Assembly (NCBI GenBank): GCA_964631235.1
Contig: CAZVZX010000001.1
Location: 186,001-250,000 of the forward strand
Source of the DNA: JARKPK01 sp964631235
GTDB lineage: Bacteria; Planctomycetota; Planctomycetia; Pirellulales; Thermoguttaceae
Direction of reading: 5' to 3'
DNA: 64,000 nt
The translations under genes and the position numbers were made by a program. The notes under the pieces are model-generated. The model had not been told where the DNA came from. It saw only the letters and a program-made list of their open reading frames with translations, and ran no database searches. The first letter of the stretch is position 1; each line of letters begins with the position of its first letter. Of this stretch, positions 28,110 through 36,578 are shown one piece after another.

Positions 28110-29491
28110 GCCGGCTTCTCCTCCGATTCCGGTTCGAGCACCCAGGGTTGGCGGTATTCCCGACGGAAGAACTTCATGGCCTCGGCAGAATCGACGTGTT
28201 CCGTCTTCGGGTCGATCCGCAGCGGTGTCCCTTCCAATCGTTGACTCATCGTTGCGTAGTGCGCCCAAAGCGTGCTGAGATGCCCCTCGCGAAGCGATGC
28301 GTTGGGCGTTTGCCGCGAGCGGATGCACTCGATGAAGTTCTGTTTGTGCTCCGGGTCGGGAAAACCGCCGTTGCCTTGGGCCAGTACCACCGGTTGTTCG
28401 CGTTTCGGGCGTCCGAACACCTGCCAACCCCCGCCGTGCCGGCCGACGTACATCACGCCCTCGGTTCCGTAGATTTCGATTCGGGTGGCGCACTGCGGCC
28501 AATAGGGAAACTCCGTCAGCGAGTCGCGGATGTTCGGGGCGATCTTCAGCATGTAGGGCGTGTACAGCGTCAGCTCGAAGCTGACGATCATCGACGGGAA
28601 CTCCCAAACGGCCACTTGCACATCGGGCGTTTCGGCCGCGCCCGGCTCAAACCGCCGACCGGTGCTGTAGCAACGCTGCGGATGCTCCAACTGAAGAAGC
28701 CAACGGGCAAGATCGATCTGATGAATCGCGTCGTTGATGATGTCGCCGCTCGAATAGCGCCAGAAATGATGCCACTGGCGAACATAGTTCGGGTTGTAGG
28801 CGGCCGCCGGAGCCGGGCCGTTGAACATATCCCAGTCGAATCCCGATGGTGGTTCGGCGTCGGGCTGCGGGGGAAAATTGGGCCAGCCCTTCTGGTTGTA
28901 GATCCGGCAGAAATTGATTCGGCCCAGTTTGCCCTCGGCCAGGTAACGGCGCGCCTCGACCATGCACTGCGAACTGCGGTTCTGAAACCCAACCTGCACC
29001 ACGCGACGGTGCTTGGCCGCCGATGCGATCATCTGCTGGCCTTCCCACGGATTGTGGCACAACGGCTTCTCGACATAGACATCTTTGCCCGCCCGACACG
29101 CCCAAACCGTGGCCGGCGCGTGCCAGTGGTCGGGCGTGGCGACAATCACCGCATCGACCTCGCGATCGTCCAATGCGCGGCGGAAGTCGCCGGCAACCTT
29201 CGGCTCGCTCCCCTGCTTTTCGGCGATGGCTCGGGCGCGCGCCTCGCACTTTCGGGCATCGACATCGCATACATAACGCACCGCACAATCGCCGCGGTTG
29301 AGAAAATCGAGCGACAGCATCCCGCCGCGGCCGCCCGCGCCGATCAGCGCAAGGCCGATTCTCTCTTGTGCCCGCGTGGACGAGGCCGCGCCCGAGGGCG
29401 CCAAGCCAATGCCCGCTCCGACGCCAAGGGCCGTTCGTCGGGCTCGGATCAGAAACTCTCGACGCGAAACGGTTCGTCGGGGCTCCGTCAT
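28106..29491 (-). CDS. Tat-exported Gfo/Idh/MocA family oxidoreductase
   Basis: A 461-residue periplasmic NAD(P)-dependent oxidoreductase. The Tat leader SRREFLIRARRTALGVGAG is followed by the Rossmann motif IGLALIGAGGRGG, VIVATPDHWHA and the catalytic VEKPLCHN. The C-terminal domain has SGDIINDAIHQIDLARWLL, with the active-site histidine. This pattern is typical of the large planctomycete expansion of the family. GGAGAA lies upstream of the ATG at 29491. It overlaps the next gene by 4 bases. Confidence 0.88.
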   Translation of the reverse strand: MTEPRRTVSRREFLIRARRTALGVGAGIGLAPSGAASSTRAQERIGLALIGAGGRGGMLSLDFLNRGDCAVRYVCDVDARKCEARARAIAEKQGSEPKVAGDFRRALDDREVDAVIVATPDHWHAPATVWACRAGKDVYVEKPLCHNPWEGQQMIASAAKHRRVVQVGFQNRSSQCMVEARRYLAEGKLGRINFCRIYNQKGWPNFPPQPDAEPPSGFDWDMFNGPAPAAAYNPNYVRQWHHFWRYSSGDIINDAIHQIDLARWLLQLEHPQRCYSTGRRFEPGAAETPDVQVAVWEFPSMIVSFELTLYTPYMLKIAPNIRDSLTEFPYWPQCATRIEIYGTEGVMYVGRHGGGWQVFGRPKREQPVVLAQGNGGFPDPEHKQNFIECIRSRQTPNASLREGHLSTLWAHYATMSQRLEGTPLRIDPKTEHVDSAEAMKFFRREYRQPWVLEPESEEKPA

Positions 29492-29950
29492 GGCGAGTTC
29501 TCCGGCAAGCAGGCGGGAAGGCGAAAACAAGTCGAGGGCAAGAACGATTCACTCGAAATGCAACCTCATCAGACGATTGCCGCGCCGCGCTCAAGATACC
29601 CCGGCCCCTTTACCAGAGCAACCATTTTTCGGCCCCAGATTCCACGTCGCACGCGGTGCTGCCGCCCTCGCGAGGATACTGCTGTTTGTCGGGGCAGCCA
29701 TTTCTTTGCCGTTCGACCAACCGCAACGTCCCGCTCAGGCCGTCGGCAGCGGCGAAGAGCCAACGAGTCTGCGTGCAACAGACCGCGTCATTGGGCGGTC
29801 AGATCCGATTCGGGCACAGTGCCGAAGAACGCCGACATGACGTATAATGCACGGCACGAATGATCGACCACTGCATCGCCCGTCAACGATGGAGGCGATG
29901 CGTCGCGTTCTCAAGATGATGGCAGAGCTGACTCGGCAAGCGAGCGAACG
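29492..29950 (+). other. Divergent intergenic spacer
   Basis: 459 bases between a minus-strand dehydrogenase and a plus-strand protease. A perfect TATAAT (29843-29848) is a candidate -10 for the protease, although no good -35 is seen. Confidence 0.4.
29843..29848 (+). promoter_or_regulatory. Putative -10 box for the HtrA-type protease
   Basis: TATAAT in a GC-rich context, 103 bases upstream of the ATG at 29951. The -35 is not recognisable. Confidence 0.25.
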
Positions 29951-31123
29951 ATGACCACATACTACCAGCCGCCAGAGATTCCCCGGATGCCCCCTTATGA
30001 GCCTGCGCCGCCGCGACGTCACTGGGTGTTGCTGATCTTGCTGGCGGCAGTGTGCGTGCTGTTGGTGGTTCGATTGATTCCTCGCAACCGCGGCGTCGAT
30101 CCCGACGCTCAGCCCCGCGCCGTAACACCGCGGGGCGAATTGGCGGAAGACGAACGAACGACGATCGAAATCTTTCGCCAAGCATCGAAGTCGGTAGTCC
30201 ACATCACAACCAGCGGATTGCGCCGCGATCTGTTCTCGCTCGACGTGTTCAAGGTTCCGCAGGGAGCGGGCTCGGGATTCGTATGGGATTCGGACGGCCA
30301 TATCGTCACCAACTTCCACGTGATTCAAAACGCCGCGTCGGTCGATGTGTTTCTGGCCGATCCCGAGTCGGGCAAGCGCAACCGCTACCCGGCGAAGTTC
30401 GTCGGCGGCTATCCCGACAAAGACTTGGCCGTGCTCTTGATCGACGCCCCGAAAGACCAATTGCACCCGATTCCCGTGGGCACTTCCGACGACTTGCAAG
30501 TCGGGCAAAAGGTGTTCGCCATCGGCAACCCCTTCGGACTCGATCAGACGTTGACCACCGGAGTCATTAGCGCGCTGGGACGCCAGATCGAATCGGTCAC
30601 TCGCCGGCCGATCAAGAACGTCATTCAAACCGACGCGGCGATCAACCCGGGCAATTCGGGCGGCCCGCTGCTCGACAGCGCCGGGCGCGTCATCGGAGTC
30701 AACACCGCAATCTTCAGCCCCTCGGGGGCGTATGCGGGCATTGGGTTCGCAATTCCGGTGGACGAAGTCAATCGCGTTGTGCCGCAGTTGATCCGCCACG
30801 GGAAGATCGTTCGGCCCTCGTTGGGAATCGAATTGGTACCCGACCAGATTGCCCAGCGGTGGGGGGTGCGCGGGGTGATCGTCGGCGGCGTGGTCCCCGG
30901 CGGGCCGGCGGAACGGGCGGGCCTGCGAGGCCTGGGGCGCGACGACGAAAATCGGATTATCGCCGACGTAATCACCGAAGTGGACGGCCGCGCCGTCACC
31001 CGCTCGCGCGACCTATTCGAACTGTTGGCCGACAAGGCAGTGGGCGATTCCGTCGAGTTGACGGTCATCGGCCCCGAGGGCCAACGGAAGGTAACCGTCT
31101 CGCTGGAAAACGTCGAGCGTTAG
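29951..31123 (+). CDS. HtrA/DegP-type trypsin-like serine protease with one PDZ domain
   Basis: A 390-residue membrane-anchored periplasmic protease that degrades or refolds misfolded envelope proteins. One N-terminal helix (about 25-43) anchors it. The S1C catalytic triad is intact: His123 (TNFHV), Asp158 (DKDLAVL) and Ser236 (GNSGGPL). A single C-terminal PDZ domain (about 290-385) shows RPSLGIELV, GGPAERAGLRG and ADVITEVDGRAV. One PDZ and a membrane anchor resemble DegS or HtrA of Gram-positive bacteria rather than soluble two-PDZ DegP. It is monocistronic as seen here. Confidence 0.93.
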   Translation: MTTYYQPPEIPRMPPYEPAPPRRHWVLLILLAAVCVLLVVRLIPRNRGVDPDAQPRAVTPRGELAEDERTTIEIFRQASKSVVHITTSGLRRDLFSLDVFKVPQGAGSGFVWDSDGHIVTNFHVIQNAASVDVFLADPESGKRNRYPAKFVGGYPDKDLAVLLIDAPKDQLHPIPVGTSDDLQVGQKVFAIGNPFGLDQTLTTGVISALGRQIESVTRRPIKNVIQTDAAINPGNSGGPLLDSAGRVIGVNTAIFSPSGAYAGIGFAIPVDEVNRVVPQLIRHGKIVRPSLGIELVPDQIAQRWGVRGVIVGGVVPGGPAERAGLRGLGRDDENRIIADVITEVDGRAVTRSRDLFELLADKAVGDSVELTVIGPEGQRKVTVSLENVER

Positions 31124-31175
31124 CCGACGGTCAATTCCGGCGGAACGATGCTCTCGGGCCGCCCGAAGGCTGCAT

Positions 31176-31997
31176 TCATTCGTCTTCCAATAGATCGTCG
31201 GCATAGCCGGGCGGGAAGATGTCGTCGGCCGTACCCGGCGACGGCAGCGGCTTGTCCGGGATCTCCTCGGGTCGATTCCGCTTTCGTCGCCGCGAATAGC
31301 CTTCGTCGCGCCGCGTTCGCTTTCTGTCGGCCGACGATGCAGGCCGTTCCGCCGGACCGCCCCCGCGCGGCTGTGCATCAATCCGCTTGCCGCCACGAAG
31401 CGGCAGATCAGCCCGCTCGCCCGCGTGCGGCGACCCATCGGTTGGCAGCGCCGACTCGTCCGACTCGCTTGCTTGCCGAAGCAGGGCCTCGACATCGTCT
31501 CCGAAGCAATGCAGCCAAGCATCGATGTCGTCGGGCAGCGGAATGGGTTTGCTTTCCGCGGCTCCGGGCTGTGCATCGTCCGCCGATTGCCGGTTTCGTC
31601 GTTCCGCAAACAGCCGGCGGAGCCACGGCTCGCTGTCGATCGCCTTGGCCCCGCGTCGCCGCGCCGCCCGATGCAACCGGTGATCGCTGGAAACCACGAC
31701 GAGCCGCTTCGGGGCGGAATCGGCCGCGATGAGCTCTTCGATCAGATCGTCGGCCTCGCGGCCTCGATCGGCGAACCGCATGAGAACGCCCCGATGCACC
31801 ACCTCCCCAGGCAGGCCCCACGGAGCGGCGACTGCGTCAAAAACGACAATCGTTTGCCGAAGCGTTTCGGGCGGCAACGAAAACGCCAAGATGTTCGCCA
31901 GAGCCAATCGCGCCCGGTGCAAATCGCCGGGGCCGGCGCGGCCGGAAACGATGCCGCCTTCATGGATCAGGTTGTACCCGTCGATCAGCAGAGTCAC
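31176..31997 (-). CDS. NYN-domain (YacP-like) putative ribonuclease
   Basis: A 273-residue cytoplasmic protein whose first 140 residues form a PIN-like NYN domain: LLIDGYNLIHEGG with Asp6, TIVVFDA, READDLIEELI and VVVSSDHRLHRAA supply the acidic metal-binding positions of YacP/Rae1-type RNases. The remaining 130 residues are Arg/Pro/Asp-rich, low complexity and probably disordered, longer than in Bacillus YacP (about 170 residues total). It lies just downstream of pyrC on the same strand (22 bases) and may share its transcript. Confidence 0.8.
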   Translation of the reverse strand: MTLLIDGYNLIHEGGIVSGRAGPGDLHRARLALANILAFSLPPETLRQTIVVFDAVAAPWGLPGEVVHRGVLMRFADRGREADDLIEELIAADSAPKRLVVVSSDHRLHRAARRRGAKAIDSEPWLRRLFAERRNRQSADDAQPGAAESKPIPLPDDIDAWLHCFGDDVEALLRQASESDESALPTDGSPHAGERADLPLRGGKRIDAQPRGGGPAERPASSADRKRTRRDEGYSRRRKRNRPEEIPDKPLPSPGTADDIFPPGYADDLLEDE

Positions 31998-32019
31998 CGC
32001 GAGCCCTACCGATAGCGAG

Positions 32020-33294
32020 TCAGCGGCGGAACTTGACCTTCCCGCCGACGATGACGATTTCGGCGCGGCCCGTCAGTTCCCAGCCGAGAAATGGGGTGTT
32101 CACACTCTTCCCCTTAAGGTCGTCGGGGCCGACCGTCCAGCGCACCTCCGGATCGATGATCGTAATGTCGGCGTCGGCGCCGGGGGCAAGCGTGCCTTTG
32201 TCGATCCCCAGCACGGCAGCCGGATTGCACGTCATCTTGGCCAGCGCGTCGGACCAACTAAGCAGCCCCGGCTGAATCAAACGGGTAACCACCAGGCCGA
32301 GCATCGTCTCCAAACCGATGATGCCGAACGGCGCCTGATCGAGTTCCTGCATCTTCTTTTCGCGGGCGTGCGGAGCGTGGTCGGAGGCAATCACGTCGAT
32401 CGTGCCGTCCGCCAATCCGCTGAGGATCGCATCGACGTGCTCTTTTCCCCGCAGCGGCGGATTCATCTTATAGTTCGCGTCGAACGTGCTCAGGCAGTCA
32501 TCGGTCAAAGTGAAATGGTGCGGGGCGGCTTCGGCCGTCACGCGTACTCCTCGCTTCTTGGCACGCCGCAGGGCTTCGACCGTGTTGGCCGTTGATACGT
32601 GCTGCACGTGCAACCGTCCGCCGGTGGCTTCGGCCAAGCTGATGTCGCGGGCGGTCATCACGTCTTCGGCCGCGGCGGGCATGCCCGGCAGGCCGAGGAT
32701 CAGCGATTGCAAGCCTTCGTGCATCACTCCGCCGCGCGTCAGTTCCTTGACCTCGGCATGATTGAGCACGGCCTTGTCGAACATCAGACAGTATTCGAAC
32801 GCCCGCCGCATCAACTCGTTGTCGGACACCGGAGAACCGTCGTCGCTGAAGGCGACCGCGCCGGCCTGAACAAGTTGACCGATCTCGGAAAGCTCCTTGC
32901 CCTCGCGGTTCTTGCTCACACAGGCCACGACGAAGACTCGGCAATGGTCGGCCCGCAACGCCTGGTCGCGGACGAACTCCACCGCGCCCTGCGTATCGAG
33001 CGGCGGATCGGTATTCGGCATGCACGCAACCGAGGTGAAGCCCCCGGAAAGGGCCGCGGCCGTGCCCGTGGCGATCGTCTCGTCTTCCTCGTGCCCGGGT
33101 TCGCGCAAGTGGACATGCATGTCGATCAGTCCCGGCGCGACGATCTTGCCAGCCGCGTCGATGACTTCGTCGGCCTGCTGGTGCGGCGGGTCGATTTCGG
33201 CAATCTTCCCATCGCGAATCAACAGGTGCGCGACGCGATCGATTTGCCGGCTCGGGTCGATTACTCGGCCGTTGGCAATGAGCATCGTGGACAT
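32020..33294 (-). CDS. pyrC: Dihydroorotase
   Basis: Zinc enzyme of pyrimidine biosynthesis that cyclises carbamoyl-aspartate to dihydroorotate. The 424-residue length and motifs are of the class I (PyrC/allantoinase-like) type: GLIDMHVHLREPG (His60, His62), FTSVACMPNTDPP, SDDGSPV, LNHAE, RLHVQHVST and the catalytic Asp in IASDHAPH. The MSTM start at 33294 removes an unlikely N-terminal extension; a second Met (33285) is possible. No pyrB is adjacent, unlike in many bacteria. Confidence 0.93.
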   Translation of the reverse strand: MSTMLIANGRVIDPSRQIDRVAHLLIRDGKIAEIDPPHQQADEVIDAAGKIVAPGLIDMHVHLREPGHEEDETIATGTAAALSGGFTSVACMPNTDPPLDTQGAVEFVRDQALRADHCRVFVVACVSKNREGKELSEIGQLVQAGAVAFSDDGSPVSDNELMRRAFEYCLMFDKAVLNHAEVKELTRGGVMHEGLQSLILGLPGMPAAAEDVMTARDISLAEATGGRLHVQHVSTANTVEALRRAKKRGVRVTAEAAPHHFTLTDDCLSTFDANYKMNPPLRGKEHVDAILSGLADGTIDVIASDHAPHAREKKMQELDQAPFGIIGLETMLGLVVTRLIQPGLLSWSDALAKMTCNPAAVLGIDKGTLAPGADADITIIDPEVRWTVGPDDLKGKSVNTPFLGWELTGRAEIVIVGGKVKFRR

Positions 33295-34698
33295 AGAGCG
33301 ATTCCGAAAACGGGAAACTGGCAATGCGGGGGCGCATCGCCCAATGAACGCCGCAACTTGAACGTCGCCGAAGATTCTAAAACAAAGAACCAGTGAACGG
33401 AAGCGTTGCGGCACACGGGCCGGCGTTTCCTTTTGAGTCCCGGTTTTTTCCCGGCGAATTCACTTCGGCCGCCGAACGGCGGCGAAGTAGCCAGAAAATT
33501 GGGGGTTTTACGTCATATTTTTCGCCAAATCTCGACAATTCGCTTGAAATGCCCGGCCTGACCAGATACCATATACGTGTGAGCTGCGTCTCAGGCGACT
33601 CTTCCGAGAGCGCAGCATTCTCAGCCCGACTATTGTTGCCCGTCATGAGGCAGCGTTTGCGAGATCAAGCACCGAACCCCAACGTCACTGTTTGGCGAGT
33701 TCCTGCTTGACCCCTCGTATCTGAGGACGCTGGGGGCATCGGCCGGCTCGGCCGCTTCTTCGCTTCGAGGCAATCCGCGGAATTTCCGTGCGAATTGTCA
33801 CTTAGCAAGGCGGTTTGGGCGTTTGCGCGAACGCGCTTGGCCGATCCGCAAGGTTTCGCCCCGGCGACGCACATCGAGACTCGGACGAAATGCAGTACGG
33901 CCGCCGATCGGCAGCCGGCTCCCGTGGAAGGTTTACCCCCGCGGAGCTGCATTGGTCTGTTGGGAATCGCTCTGCGTTGCCTTGGAGGCGAAGGCGGCCT
34001 TTCCCCGCGCCCAGACGACCGCGCCGCGACCACTTCGTATCGCCCGCCGATTCACGGGACGATGCCGGTGGGACGTTATTGATCGGCGTAGATCGGTCGG
34101 CACAACTGCAACGTTCTCGACGGTGTTTGGCTGACGTCGTGTTGCAGGTTGAGCGCGAGTGGGCGATTCAATTCGGTCGGCTCCCACGACAGGCGGTGCC
34201 TTTGGGCGTAGAAGGTCTGCGCATCTGCGGAAGCGATGCATGAAGCGGACGTTCCGTGCTCGGCGCTGCGCTTTGCGTCGGGAGTCTAGTCCTGTGACGA
34301 GCGCCTCGGTGTGCGTTGCCGTAGAAGGTATGCGCAACCGTCGCCGTCAGAAGCGAAATCGCTGTGCGAGCGAAGGCGTAGAAAGTATGCGCCGACGATG
34401 GCCGCACGCGGGGTCGCTGTTCTGAGCGAGGCGAGCGGTCGGCGTTGCGCACCAATCAGGTTCGCTCGAAATCAGGGCAGTTGATGGCTCCGAGATGGTG
34501 CTCGCGGCTCTCGGTGCGCCCGCAGTTGGGCAAGCGCCGCCGTCGCGCGGACTGATCATCGATCGGCTGCGCTTGCGGCGTGCATGTGTCGGCGAGCAGC
34601 CGAATGCGAGAACAAATCAGGGGTGTTCTCGGCAATCGGTTCGTCGTGTGGAACGCATTGTGGTGATTTCGGCACATTCAGTTCAGGGGTTTGCACTC
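33295..34698. other. Long gene-poor stretch with degenerate repeats
   Basis: 1404 bases without a supported gene. The left part (33470-33620) is AT-richer than its surroundings and has a promoter-like TTGAAA-17-TACCAT on the plus strand (33544-33572). The right part (34150-34440) carries loosely spaced GTAGAAGGTATGCGC repeats. Reading frames here have poor codon use and no recognisable domains. Confidence 0.5.
34205..34434. repeat. Degenerate repeat with about 57-base period
   Basis: The core GTAGAAGGTATGCGC occurs at 34208 (one change), 34321 (exact) and 34378 (one change), giving spacings of 113 and 57 bases, that is two and one units. The sequence after the last two copies also aligns (TCGCTGT...GAGCGA). 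On the minus strand two copies read AHTFY. It looks like an eroded tandem array. Confidence 0.4.
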
Positions 34699-36129
34699 AT
34701 GAAGCGACAACGATTTGTTTTTATTCGACACCAAAGTTACTGGGCTGTGCTGGCGGCCGGCGTTGCGTTGGCGGCCGTGCTGGCGGCCGGCTCGCCGGTT
34801 GCGGCCCAAGAGCACCTTTCGGTGGTTGACTCGTTCAACTACACTCCCGGCGAATTGGACGGACAGGGCGGCGGGAATAACGTGTCGGGCATTTGGACCG
34901 ACGGCTGGACCGGCGACGACGGTTTCACCGTCTATCAGAATCGCATCTATGTGACTTCTTCCGATCCGATCTCGATCAGCCGTCCGTTCGATTTGCAGTT
35001 GGGCATGCCCGGCAACGCCCCGCTAGGCCATCCCTTCTGGTTCAGCGTGGAGCTGACTGAAGTGGCCCCGTTGGGCGACCACCAAGTCGGACTGACCTTC
35101 TATGACAGCCCGACCACGCCGACGGCCGAGATCGGACTGAAGCGCGATTCGGGCACCGGCTATTTCTATGCTCGTCTCGGGTCGGGCAGCTACCTCACCT
35201 CCGCCGTTCCGACGATTCAGGTCAACACGCCGTACAACCTCGTCGGTCAAATCGAGTTCAACGTCGCCGGGTTGGGCGATGGGCTGCAAGAGCGGCTGAC
35301 GTTGTGGGTCAATGCCGGGCATGAAGACCTGACGAACTACAAAGTGTACGGCACGCCGAACTACGTTTTGCAGACAACCGGCGACCTGGGATTCCTGGGA
35401 GCTCAAGAGCGGCTGAGCCTGGGCAATAGCGTGACGCTCACCAGCACGCTCACCCCCGGCGATCCCGTGCTGATCGACGACCTGCGGATCGGTCAACAGT
35501 CGTCGAACACGATGACCGCCCGGTTTGACATCGGCGGCAGCAGCCAGGCGGTACAAGAGGGGTTCATCCCTTGGGACGCGAGCGCATCGTTCTCCAAGGT
35601 AATTCCCGGCTCGCAACTCGGCTGGACCCATACTCAAATGACCGCCACGCTCGAAGGCTACAGCAACCCGTTGACACCGGCCGATGTGATCGACGCCGGG
35701 GCCATGGGCGGTGTCGCCGAGCAATTGCGCCGCGACGGGGTGCAGGCCGTCGGAGGGCTGAAGCTGACCCTCGATGGGTTGAGCTGGGATCCCTTCGTCG
35801 TGAAGACCTATCACAACCTGCTCTCGGGAACGCCCAACGGAAAGATTCGCGTGACGCTCAACTCGCCCAATGGCCCGGTGCTGGCACTGATCGATCCGAC
35901 AACCGGCGCCGACTGGCTCGGGGCCGAGGCGACCGTTTACTTCGAAACCAACGAATCGAGCAGCATTTACACGCTGTACTATCTGCCCGTCGATGAAAAC
36001 GGCGACTGGCTCGAAAACGCAGCCGTGGCGATCAACGGCTTCGAGATCGTTCCCGAGCCGAGCACATGGGCCCTGTTGATCATGGGAGCCGCGGGCGGAC
36101 TGTTCTGCTGGCGGCGCCGGCGGGCCTAG
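34699..36129 (+). CDS. PEP-CTERM sorting domain protein
   Basis: A 476-residue secreted protein with a signal peptide (LAAGVALAAVLAAGSPVAAQ) and a C-terminal exosortase signal VPEPSTWALLIMGAAGGLF followed by a basic tail WRRRR, meaning it is likely processed by an exosortase and delivered to the surface or EPS. Residues about 30-290 form a beta-rich LamG-like domain (VDSFNYTPGELDGQGGGN, GFLGAQERLSLGN). The rest is another beta-sandwich. No catalytic motif is seen. A strong terminator lies about 320 bases downstream. The start at 34699 gives the signal peptide; a longer frame upstream does not. Confidence 0.88.
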   Translation: MKRQRFVFIRHQSYWAVLAAGVALAAVLAAGSPVAAQEHLSVVDSFNYTPGELDGQGGGNNVSGIWTDGWTGDDGFTVYQNRIYVTSSDPISISRPFDLQLGMPGNAPLGHPFWFSVELTEVAPLGDHQVGLTFYDSPTTPTAEIGLKRDSGTGYFYARLGSGSYLTSAVPTIQVNTPYNLVGQIEFNVAGLGDGLQERLTLWVNAGHEDLTNYKVYGTPNYVLQTTGDLGFLGAQERLSLGNSVTLTSTLTPGDPVLIDDLRIGQQSSNTMTARFDIGGSSQAVQEGFIPWDASASFSKVIPGSQLGWTHTQMTATLEGYSNPLTPADVIDAGAMGGVAEQLRRDGVQAVGGLKLTLDGLSWDPFVVKTYHNLLSGTPNGKIRVTLNSPNGPVLALIDPTTGADWLGAEATVYFETNESSSIYTLYYLPVDENGDWLENAAVAINGFEIVPEPSTWALLIMGAAGGLFCWRRRRA

Positions 36130-36578
36130 ACAAGAACACAACGAAGGGAAAGCGGGCCGAATACGGCCATCGCCCGCAACCGGCCGATGCAGTTCGCTCT
36201 CGGCCGCTTTCCCAGCGGTGAAGACCGATCGAATCATGCCCTGTGCCTCAGCGGCCGACTGGGGCATGAGCGGGCTGATTCTCCGCCCGCGAAACTGAGT
36301 TTGCCGTTATCCGTGTGCGACATCGCGGCGAGCGCCTGTTCAAGCTGCTGCGCGGAGCACATGGTTTGCGCCGGCCGAAGGCCCAATCCCGCAGCCGGCG
36401 GCAGATGAGATTATCGATCGTACAGTCGCAACCCCTGACTGTGCCGACGCTCCCCTCCAGTCCCCTGCTGCGAGGGGAGCTTTTCTTTCTTGAGGCGGTC
36501 GCGATCGAGCGTGACGGCAGAACCGCGAAGCGGCTCTGCGGGCGCTGGGGGCGTCATCGCTCGTTGCCAGTGAGGCGA
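36130..36578 (+). other. Convergent intergenic spacer with terminator
   Basis: 449 bases between the PEP-CTERM gene and the convergent hrpB. Only the terminator at 36449-36491 is clear. Confidence 0.5.
36449..36491 (+). terminator. Strong rho-independent terminator
   Basis: GCTCCCCTC (36449-36457) pairs perfectly with GAGGGGAGC (36472-36480), and TTTTCTTTCTT follows. It would stop transcription from the PEP-CTERM gene after a 320-base 3' region, which could itself hold a short transcript. Confidence 0.85.

Noticed and set aside
33665..34033. 122-codon minus-strand frame
   Set aside because: Arg/Pro/Ser-rich without structure; probably non-coding.
34168..34455. 95-codon minus-strand frame containing AHTFY repeats
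   Set aside because: The repeated peptide comes from the DNA repeat; there is no Shine-Dalgarno or coding signature. Kept as a repeat, not a gene.
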